A stretch of 57,752 nucleotides of DNA from Nodosilinea sp. P-1105 (GTDB lineage Bacteria; Cyanobacteriota; Cyanobacteriia; Phormidesmidales; Phormidesmidaceae). Positions 33,644-40,037 of this stretch are shown piece after piece. Where the stretch lies: the NCBI RefSeq assembly GCF_012911975.1, contig NZ_SMDQ01000034.1, positions 1 to 57,752 of the forward strand. The letters run 5' to 3'. The translations under genes and the position numbers were made by a program. Positions within the stretch are counted from its first letter, which is position 1. Every line of letters starts with the position of its first letter. Below the pieces are notes generated by a model. It made no database searches, was not told the DNA's origin, and saw only the letters and a list, made by a program, of their open reading frames with translations.

Positions 33644-34177
33644 CTATGCTGCGGCAAGATCCATCACTACAGCTTTGCACCAGGCCAAATAAACTTCCCG
33701 GTAAGGGCTATGAGCTTGGGCTGGAACATAGCGATCGCAGCTATCGATCTGCCAGGGCCGTAGTACTGGCCTCAGTGGGCCGCCACCTTCTGTAGCCTCA
33801 GCCTGGAAGAGTTGTTCCCCTTGCTGGGGTGGCTCTCCGAGGCAATTAAAGCCGATGCCTAACTCAGGTAGTCCCACATCTTCCAGGTGGATGTAAATGT
33901 TCTCATTGGGTACCAAATCTCTAAACTTCCAGCAGTCCCATTCACTAGGGTCACTAGGGTGGTCAGGCTGTTGAATTAGGGCCAGGTGAACAGCCTCGAC
34001 AACCGCATCAGAGGTGGGGGTAAAGGTATATACCTGGGCTACTTGCCAACGGCGGTCTAAGCCCATCCCAACCATTTGGCCGGGTTCTGGAGCCATATCA
34101 GCCCAGGCGGTGCGAATGGATAGCTCTTGCGGCAGGCGATCGCGTTCTTGGCAATAGCGATAGATAACAAGCTGCAT
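33644..34177 (-). CDS. Hypothetical protein, 177 aa, paralogue of 34245-34778
   Basis: Start chosen at the ATG at 34177 (MQLVIYRYCQERDRLPQE) because it aligns with its neighbour. Both proteins share the pattern GQ..........W.VAQV...........VE..HLAL, so they are paralogues. Soluble, aromatic-rich, no signal peptide. Function unknown. Both lie in a cluster of small proteins (34245, 34782, 35257) read in the same direction, maybe one transcript. Confidence 0.55.
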   Translation of the reverse strand: MQLVIYRYCQERDRLPQELSIRTAWADMAPEPGQMVGMGLDRRWQVAQVYTFTPTSDAVVEAVHLALIQQPDHPSDPSEWDCWKFRDLVPNENIYIHLEDVGLPELGIGFNCLGEPPQQGEQLFQAEATEGGGPLRPVLRPWQIDSCDRYVPAQAHSPYREVYLAWCKAVVMDLAAA

Positions 34178-34244
34178 AGGTCTGTCTTCTCTAGCTAGAA
34201 ATACTTTCATCCAGAAGCTGAGGAATACTAGCCCTAGGCCAACA

Positions 34245-34778
34245 TCAGGCCGCTTCATCACAAGACGGCTGATTCACACCCTCCGACCAGGCCACCACCA
34301 CTTGGCTGTAGTCTCCCGCTAGTCGTTCACCCACCGGCTCAAAGTGTTGGAAGCTCTTGATCTCTAGCCCATCAGCAGCTGTGATCCACGATTCCTGTTT
34401 GACCAGTTCCCAGCAGGGATCACCCCACTCATTGGCAACCAGGTCTCCTCCAGTTAGGGCATGGATGACCAGCAGCGGTGAAGTTCCGCTATGCCAGGGG
34501 GTTCGTGCTGGAATGCTGCCATCAAGGGTACAGATGGCCAGGTAAAAGCCTTCCACCCCTGTTTCCGCTTGTTCTGGGGACTGGTAAGCCTGCACCTGAG
34601 CTACGGTCCAACTGTGATTGAAGAAGTCAAACTGCTGCCCCGCCTCAGGACTGGTATCGTCCAAAATTACGTCATAGTCTTCGATTCGACCCTCGGGCAC
34701 ATAGCCTTCAGGAACTTCCCAACCAGGAGGCACATAGCTAAGGGGATAGCTCATCACACGCATGATCAGTTGTTTCAT
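34245..34778 (-). CDS. Hypothetical protein, 177 aa
   Basis: ATG at 34778 has AAAGGA upstream. Paralogue of the preceding entry: GQQFDFFNHSWTVAQVQAYQSP, EGFYLAI. Ends DYSQVVVAWSEGVNQPSCDEAA. No recognised fold; a soluble beta-rich domain is likely. It starts 3 nt after the stop of the 34782-35192 lipoprotein gene. Confidence 0.6.
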   Translation of the reverse strand: MKQLIMRVMSYPLSYVPPGWEVPEGYVPEGRIEDYDVILDDTSPEAGQQFDFFNHSWTVAQVQAYQSPEQAETGVEGFYLAICTLDGSIPARTPWHSGTSPLLVIHALTGGDLVANEWGDPCWELVKQESWITAADGLEIKSFQHFEPVGERLAGDYSQVVVAWSEGVNQPSCDEAA

Positions 34779-34781
34779 GAT

Positions 34782-35192
34782 TCATCCTTTGAAAGTGCAA
34801 ATCCAGCGAGAGCCCCTCTGGCTGCCCCTTGTGACTCTCACAACCGTAACAGCGCTGCCCCCCTGCTGGGTGTAAGTTGCAGCTAACTGCTCACATTTTC
34901 GTTGGGCTTGAGCCGCATCGTCAGCCCACACGTAATCTTCCCACTCCTCTGTTTTCGCCTCCGGGTCTTCGGTATAGCCCATTGCCGGGGGAGCCATAGG
35001 CTGATCGGGTGCAGCAGGAGCACGGGGCGCTGGCTGACTACCTCCTGAGGGCAGAGCCGGTACCGGCCTCAATTCGCTGGGCTCACAAGCCCCTAGCGCC
35101 ATCCCGATGCTAGCCAGGGCCATCGTCACCGTGGTTCTGAACGGCACAACAAAGCAGGGCCTCCTAAAAGCCCGTTCTCTTATCGTTTTCAT
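34782..35192 (-). CDS. Lipoprotein, 136 aa
   Basis: Signal sequence MKTIRERAFRRPCFVVPFRTTVTMALASIGMALGAC with a lipobox L-G-A-C at about residue 36, then a proline/alanine-rich linker and a C-terminal domain of about 70 residues with two cysteines (RKCEQLAATYTQQG, RWICTFKG). The C-terminal domain resembles small secreted cyanobacterial domains of unknown function (COP23-like in style, unproven). Start ATG has GGAG six bases upstream. Confidence 0.65.
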   Translation of the reverse strand: MKTIRERAFRRPCFVVPFRTTVTMALASIGMALGACEPSELRPVPALPSGGSQPAPRAPAAPDQPMAPPAMGYTEDPEAKTEEWEDYVWADDAAQAQRKCEQLAATYTQQGGSAVTVVRVTRGSQRGSRWICTFKG

Positions 35193-35256
35193 CTCAATCT
35201 CCTTGGACCCCGACCTAACCGGGAATCAAATACTTGTTGTGGGACATCCAGGCCCC

Positions 35257-35637
35257 TTATTCCAAACTAAATCCAGCGATCGCGCCCAAGGATTGCAGGT
35301 TCTCTAGGCGCTTCCCACAGGCCATCGGATGCTCTAGCCCCATCATCTGAGCTAGCTTGCCGATGGTGGTGACGGCATAGATAGAGCCTTCCTGTAAGGT
35401 CAGGAGGATTTCATAGAGCCGCTGTTGCCCTGGGGATAACTGCCCAATATAGTCAGCATCCACAGAGATGTAAGAACAGTCCTCAAACTCCCCTGTCTTG
35501 GTATCACCACAAAGAATTAACTTTGTTCTGGCAATGTCATCTAGAACCGCCTGATCAATCTCTAGATCCCCATAAGCATCATCATGCTCGTAGAGAACAT
35601 CCAGATTTTCTTGATGGTTGTGGCGTGTATAGGTCAT
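35257..35637 (-). CDS. Hypothetical protein with winged-helix-like region, 126 aa
   Basis: Start at the ATG at 35637 (MTYTRHNHQENLDVLYEHDD). The C-terminal half (LSPGQQRLYEILLTLQEG, VTTIGKLAQMMGLEHP, KRLENLQSLGAIAGF) has the spacing of a winged helix-turn-helix as in LexA N-terminal domains, so a regulator is plausible. The N-terminal half is acidic. Not recognised as a named family. Confidence 0.55.
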   Translation of the reverse strand: MTYTRHNHQENLDVLYEHDDAYGDLEIDQAVLDDIARTKLILCGDTKTGEFEDCSYISVDADYIGQLSPGQQRLYEILLTLQEGSIYAVTTIGKLAQMMGLEHPMACGKRLENLQSLGAIAGFSLE

Positions 35638-35705
35638 AGTGACCTCCCCAAGTAAAGACACGGTGGGAGTACAAGGATACTCCCATATTCTACTCCCAGT
35701 TCCCA

Positions 35706-36101
35706 TTACCACCAAGAGAACCAACCACCCTCGGCAGGTTGTTCTGACTCCTCAAGGTCACCGTTGTCTTCCCAATCACTACGATCCTCTTCCCTATCGC
35801 AGTCATCGTTCTCTCGATCGTAGGAGTCCTCCAGGTCTTCTCTTTCGTCTATCACCCGAGCAGAGCGATAGCGGTGTTGGTTTGGGTCGCGATTATCAAC
35901 AATTCGCTTGGCCCCAAAGGCATTACTCAGGCGCTCGTCATTATCCTGCTCCACCCCAGCATCGCGCAGCGCTTTTGTCGTCGCATTTACTCCATCGGTG
36001 GGGATATCAGCAACCCAGTGATCGCCACTGTCGTTGCTGATTTCAATCAAGCTCCGGTCTTCATCTTCTTCTTCAGGCTTCAGCCAGCCAAAAACATCCA
36101 T
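35706..36101 (-). CDS. Acidic hypothetical protein, 131 aa
   Basis: Start at the ATG at 36101 (MDVFGWLKPEEEDEDRS). The C-terminal half is extremely acidic and repetitive (DSYDRENDDCDREEDRSDWEDNG), ending in GGWFSWW. Such tails often neutralise nucleic-acid-binding proteins or mimic DNA; both ideas are speculative here. No cleavable signal is seen. Confidence 0.5.
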   Translation of the reverse strand: MDVFGWLKPEEEDEDRSLIEISNDSGDHWVADIPTDGVNATTKALRDAGVEQDNDERLSNAFGAKRIVDNRDPNQHRYRSARVIDEREDLEDSYDRENDDCDREEDRSDWEDNGDLEESEQPAEGGWFSWW

Positions 36102-36183
36102 TGGTCGTACCTCAAATTTAATGAAAACAAGGTTGTTGCGATCGCCCTGTAGGCCGGTCTTCAACCATCGCAGTAACAGTTCG

Positions 36184-36498
36184 TCACTCTGTCCGATAGC
36201 CAGTGGCCTGAGTACCGGAATACTCGACCACTACCCAGGTATTGGTGCCTTCCAATTGGTAGTAATCAGCTCCTTCTAGTCGGTGGGTGGGAAGGCCAAA
36301 TTTGTTTTTGATGTCGGCATAGCTCTGGGGCCAACTCAGCCCTTGCAGATCAGCAAACTGCTGCTGAGTGATGCTGCCCTTTACTCCATAGGGATGCTGC
36401 CCAGGGGCAAAGTCTGTGGTGGGCTCCAGGGTAGGAGCATCCGCCACGGCACAGCCCGTCAACAGCACGGCCAGAGCCAGAGCACCCAAGTCCTTCAT
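36184..36498 (-). CDS. BamE/SmpA-like small lipoprotein
   Basis: 104 aa. Lipobox in ALALAVLLTGC (Cys about residue 16). The mature part SITQQQFADLQGLSWPQSYADIKNKFGLPTHR, DYYQLEGTNTWVVVEY resembles the BamE/OmlA fold (a short ..F..L..G.s..dV...lG.P pattern), which in outer-membrane biogenesis binds BamD, but the fold is widely reused. Overlaps the start of the next gene by ATGA. Confidence 0.6.
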   Translation of the reverse strand: MKDLGALALAVLLTGCAVADAPTLEPTTDFAPGQHPYGVKGSITQQQFADLQGLSWPQSYADIKNKFGLPTHRLEGADYYQLEGTNTWVVVEYSGTQATGYRTE

Positions 36499-37145
36499 GG
36501 CTTCCCCTCCTGCCCCTGGGCACCATTGGCCTGGGACCGCAACCGCCGCAGTTGGAAGTAAGCACTATCCTCGGCCTCGGTCTCAATCTGGAAGCGCTGC
36601 ACCCCTCGGTTCATGCCCCTGGCCCGCATCGCCTTTACCTCTGCCGCGTCAAAGTCGGCCTGGACCTGCCCCTGTTGAGCAATCAGAGCCTTCAGCCGAT
36701 CTAGGTCACTGGTGGCCGCCAGCTGCATCTGATCCCCCTGCTGCCGCATCAACGCCAGGGCACTACCCAGTTCACCGGGCAAGCCTTCAGGAATCAGCCC
36801 ATCCAGCGAGAACTCACCGCTATAGCGGCGCTTGGCATCGCTCACCCACTGCTCACGGGAAGCTTTCTTACTGGGCACCTGCTTAAACTCCAACGCCAAA
36901 GACCGGGCCAGATCGGTATAGCCGTCGTCAGTCTTCAACAACTCCATCGGGGCTACCCGCTCCAGCCAGGGCAACCAACGGGTTCTGAGGGTCGATTCTG
37001 CGATCGCCAGCTCACCAGCCAGCTGCGCCCCACTGTAGGGAGCACCTTCGCACAATTCCCCCTCAATCAGGTCTGGGAACTGTGCGTCACTGTGCGGGGC
37101 CTGTGCGCCGTCTGTGCGCCAATCGTGCGTGTCTGTGTGCTGCAT
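36495..37145 (-). CDS. HTH-containing plasmid protein, 216 aa
   Basis: The N-terminal part contains a helix-turn-helix candidate (YSGAQLAGELAIAESTLRTRWLPWLERV, about 37-64). The rest is helical and charged (residues 85-216). A MerR/terminase-like DNA-binding role is plausible. Its 5' end and upstream region are unusually rich in TGTGCG repeats (about 37080-37290), and the protein may bind them. It sits beside the divergent 63- and 264-aa genes in what looks like a replication or partition locus. Confidence 0.55.
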   Translation of the reverse strand: MQHTDTHDWRTDGAQAPHSDAQFPDLIEGELCEGAPYSGAQLAGELAIAESTLRTRWLPWLERVAPMELLKTDDGYTDLARSLALEFKQVPSKKASREQWVSDAKRRYSGEFSLDGLIPEGLPGELGSALALMRQQGDQMQLAATSDLDRLKALIAQQGQVQADFDAAEVKAMRARGMNRGVQRFQIETEAEDSAYFQLRRLRSQANGAQGQEGKP

Positions 37146-37300
37146 CTGTGCAACTCCTTTTTAGGAAATCCTTAAAAGCCATATAAATCAAAGGGTTCAG
37201 CCTGTGCGGAACTGTGCCCAACCTGCGCGCCTCGTGCATAAGGGCTGTGCGCCTCGTGCATCAGAGCTGCACAAAACTTGTGCAAAACTGCGCGGACTGA
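37080..37300. repeat. Cluster of TGTGCG-type repeats
   Basis: A 220-bp stretch with about a dozen TGTGCG/TGCGCG units, including two copies of TGYGCGCCTCGTGCAT (about 37222-37262). It spans the 5' end and upstream of the 36495-37145 gene. Resembles iterons or an autoregulatory array, but spacing is irregular. Confidence 0.5.
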
Positions 37301-37386
37301 ATCGGATAGTAACGCCTGAATCGAGTTGATGCAAGTAGAATCACATAAAATCAAATCAAAATTTATGCACAGGAGTAAGCTAGGCA

Positions 37387-37578
37387 ATGTCCACCCGACG
37401 CAAAGAAACCGTGGCTGACCGAGTGACGTTCGACATTGAAGGGCTAAGAGAGGCGATCGATAAGGCCTATGCAGACAACCCCCTCTGGGAGCGGTTACCC
37501 TTGGCCCAAAAGCTACGGCTGCTGGTTGAGGAACGATTGAAGGACATCGAGCAGTCCAAGTCCGAAAAGGCTAAGTAA
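37387..37578 (+). CDS. Small basic hypothetical protein, 63 aa
   Basis: MSTRRKETVADRVTFDIEGLREAI then PLAQKLRLLVEERLKDIEQ. A beta-strand followed by helices, in the manner of a small plasmid regulator, though not a clear RHH. It stops 2 nt before the start of the 264-aa gene, so the two are an operon. Upstream (37340-37386) is an AT-rich promoter region with AGGAG near the start. Confidence 0.6.
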   Translation: MSTRRKETVADRVTFDIEGLREAIDKAYADNPLWERLPLAQKLRLLVEERLKDIEQSKSEKAK

Positions 37579-37580
37579 TC

Positions 37581-38375
37581 ATGCCTGACTATCGCGCCGG
37601 TCAGATCGTCCCCCTGCGGTACAAAAGCCGAGAAATCAAAGCGATTATCATTGACCCCAATGGCTTAGGACCTGACAAACCCTCCATTGGTATGGGCTTT
37701 CGGGGTATGGACCGACACACAAATGTACCGTCGAACACGCTGACTCAGAGGGTGATCCAAAACGAAGAGGGTACATACCTCAAGCTCCCATCAGGCAAGC
37801 TTTTCAGGGTGATCCAAATCTCTGGAGAAGACGGCAACACCTATCAAGCCATTGAGGCATCTGATTGGGTAGAGCTTGCCAAGGACTGGGCACAGAACCC
37901 CGGTAAGCTACGCAAACCTGCCCGTGATGGCCTGATTGAATTTCTCGCCTGGTTCGCAGCTGAGGGTATCTATGCTCAGGCCTACACCATCCTCAAGCGG
38001 GCCTACACCTACGAAGATGACCAGCGGGTCCAGAACTGGATCATGTCGCGGGAGTCGGGCAAACCAGCTCGGGCAGATTGGGGCTGGGAAGTACAAGAGA
38101 AAGATAAAAGGGGTCGCTTCGGCTACTGGACTAACTACACCTACCGGGGCCTGTTCGGTATGGATGCCGCCACCATGAAAGAGGTGTGGGAAAACCCGGT
38201 CCACGGAGATAGCCGCATTGCCCGTAATTACGTGCAAGAGTCGGTGGGTCTTGAAGCGATCGCCTACTGCGAGAAGATGGTGGCTCAGCTTGACCTGGAC
38301 GACATCCAGCAGGCCCACGACCTGGCCATCCAGGCTACACGGATCAAGTTTGCCAGGGATTTACCAGCCCTGTGA
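37581..38375 (+). CDS. Hypothetical plasmid protein, 264 aa
   Basis: Unrecognised. The C-terminal part (YWTNYTYRGLFGMDAATMKEVWE, GDSRIARNYVQESVGLEAIAYCEKMV) resembles domains in phage antirepressor/KilA-N-like proteins only weakly. The N-terminal part contains short strands (GQIVPLRYKSREIKAIIIDP). No catalytic motif seen. Co-transcribed with the 63-aa gene upstream and located next to the HTH gene; a replication or host-adaptation role is possible. Confidence 0.55.
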   Translation: MPDYRAGQIVPLRYKSREIKAIIIDPNGLGPDKPSIGMGFRGMDRHTNVPSNTLTQRVIQNEEGTYLKLPSGKLFRVIQISGEDGNTYQAIEASDWVELAKDWAQNPGKLRKPARDGLIEFLAWFAAEGIYAQAYTILKRAYTYEDDQRVQNWIMSRESGKPARADWGWEVQEKDKRGRFGYWTNYTYRGLFGMDAATMKEVWENPVHGDSRIARNYVQESVGLEAIAYCEKMVAQLDLDDIQQAHDLAIQATRIKFARDLPAL

Positions 38376-38430
38376 GTGGTCGCCAGCAGTACGATGGCAG
38401 GCGGATCAGTTCTTCTTCTCTGAGAGCTAG

Positions 38431-38817
38431 CTATGTCCTCTCTTCAAGGTCCTCATACCGCTTCAGAGCGTCCTTATTCAACTTGTTAGCAACCAGTGCA
38501 CTCGTCGCCAGAAAGGCAGCCAGGTTGATGTTTCGCCTTAATCTTATTGCATTGACGTAACACTCTGCTTCGCTACGGCTTGGGTTAGACGCAACACCGT
38601 TGGAGAAGAACCACACAACAACCTCCTCTGCTTCGCTACGGCTCGGGTTAGATAGGCAGGAGAGGGTGACGGGTAAACCTATGGCAACCCGCGCAGAGGC
38701 AGATATTATGCCGTTCAAAATAGCAAAGGCCAGATAAACCCTGAGGTATCCGAATAGTCCTCTTTTGGCTTTGACAACCTTCTTTTCGTGATCAGTAACG
38801 TATTGAGTTTTCAGCAT
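38431..38817 (-). CDS. Membrane protein, paralogue of 31273-31596 with internal duplication
   Basis: 128 aa. N-terminus MLKTQYVTDHEKKVVKAKRGLFGYLRVYLAFA, two spans and the KKDALKRYEDLEE-type tail match the 31-kb paralogue. It is 21 residues longer because a 63-bp unit is present twice: SNPSRSEAE occurs at about residues 57 and 78, with the DNA repeats starting at 38563 and 38626. The reading frame is kept, so the duplication is tolerated. Function unknown. Confidence 0.65.
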   Translation of the reverse strand: MLKTQYVTDHEKKVVKAKRGLFGYLRVYLAFAILNGIISASARVAIGLPVTLSCLSNPSRSEAEEVVVWFFSNGVASNPSRSEAECYVNAIRLRRNINLAAFLATSALVANKLNKDALKRYEDLEERT

Positions 38818-39027
38818 CCTTTGTTGGCGTTGACATCATCGCAAGGCTGAACTGTCGGCTTAAAAGCACTGTGCAGCTCAATGCAGGCATAGTTTAGATT
38901 TCACCCGTGCGATCGCCCAACCCGGAAAACTCGCAATGTGAGGTCGCCAGCGACCTAGCCACTACACCGAGCCATGGCGCGGAGGGGCAGACCAGGAGTC
39001 TGGAATCAGGCCAAGGCTAACCCTGCC

Positions 39028-39137
39028 CCTCGGCGGGGAGCGGGGCGGGGCCGTGACCGAGAACGCTGGAATAGAGTAAGGGCGGCCTGAGCAGGCGGCC
39101 CGTGCTACTGACGCAAGAGCATTGTTCTGGGGGAGAT
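39028..39137. repeat. Composite dispersed repeat, copy 4
   Basis: CCTCGGCGGGG (39028-39038), a GGGCGG block and GTTCTGGGGGAGAT (39124-39137), as at 13.6, 14.9 and 27.3 kb. No palindrome at its left end. Just upstream of the TIR gene. Confidence 0.65.
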
Positions 39138-39255
39138 AGATCTTGCTCAGACCTAAGTGGCTCTAAATCATGCCATCGGGCTAGAGTAGGTGCAGTTTGC
39201 CCAGTCTGGTCTAACCCGGTGGGCTGAGGGTCCAACCGGCGATGGCAACCCAACC

Positions 39256-39993
39256 ATGACCAAAGACTTCTTCATTAGCTACAACAAAGCCGATGCCACC
39301 TGGGCTGAATGGATCGCCTGGGTACTGGAAGAGAATGGCTATACCGTCACCATCCAGGCCTGGGACTTTCGCCCTGGGGGCAACTTTATTTTGGACATGC
39401 AGCGGGCGGCGGCAGAGAGCCAGCGCACCATTGCCGTTCTATCAGAAGACTACCTCAATGCCCTCTACACCCAGCCCGAATGGGCCGCTGCCTTTAAGCA
39501 AGACCCTACCTCCCGCGATCGCAAGCTGTTGCCCGTCCGGGTCGCCCCCTGCCAACCGACAGGGATGCTGGCTGCTCTAGCCTATGTGGATCTGGTGGGC
39601 CAGTCTGAAGCTGAAGCCGAAACCCTACTACTCGGGGCACTCCAGGAGCGGGCTAAACCCACCAGCCGCCCCAGCTTTCCTCAGTCAACACCAGTCCCAG
39701 AGCGGATCACCGCCGGCACAGTCACCTTCCCCCAGAACATCCCTGAGCAATCCGCTCAATCTATCAACAGCAACACAGCGCTACGCCTCGCTCTCTTTCA
39801 AAACTTAGCCAGCCTCCCCGGCCCTCAGTTTGAACAGATCCTCTTTGCCCTGGCCCCACCCCCCGGCAATATTCCTGGAGCCCAGGCCCCCCAGGGCGGT
39901 CGCGTCAAAGCCCTGCTCGATTGGGCCACCAGTATCGGCCCTGGACTAAGTGAAGTAGAAGCCGTTTACAACCTAATCATCCGCCCTCGCTAG
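39256..39993 (+). CDS. TIR-domain protein with C-terminal effector-associated domain
   Basis: 245 aa from the ATG at 39256 (MTKDFFISYNKADATWAEWI). TIR motifs: FISYN (6-10), the conserved TIAVLSEDYLNALYTQPEW with the Glu typical of catalytic TIRs, and LLPVRV. After a linker, residues about 172-245 are an EAD-type adaptor domain (ASLPGPQFEQILFALAPPPG, APQGGRVKALLDWATSIGPG) that matches the N-terminus of the VMAP protein at 21.6-23.0 kb. TIR domains of bacterial immunity usually degrade NAD or make signal nucleotides. It is followed after 44 nt by the NB-ARC/TPR gene, implying an operon. Confidence 0.88.
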   Translation: MTKDFFISYNKADATWAEWIAWVLEENGYTVTIQAWDFRPGGNFILDMQRAAAESQRTIAVLSEDYLNALYTQPEWAAAFKQDPTSRDRKLLPVRVAPCQPTGMLAALAYVDLVGQSEAEAETLLLGALQERAKPTSRPSFPQSTPVPERITAGTVTFPQNIPEQSAQSINSNTALRLALFQNLASLPGPQFEQILFALAPPPGNIPGAQAPQGGRVKALLDWATSIGPGLSEVEAVYNLIIRPR

Positions 39994-40028
39994 CCTCTGC
40001 GGATTCAACCGGCACCCCACCGCAGAGG
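39994..40028 (+). promoter_or_regulatory. Intergenic hairpin between TIR and NB-ARC genes
   Basis: CCTCTGCGG (39994-40002) and CCGCAGAGG (40020-40028) form a 9-bp stem directly after the TIR stop and 9 nt before the next start. No T-run follows, so attenuation or RNA stability control is more likely than termination. Confidence 0.5.
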
Positions 40029-40037
40029 CCAGACCCG

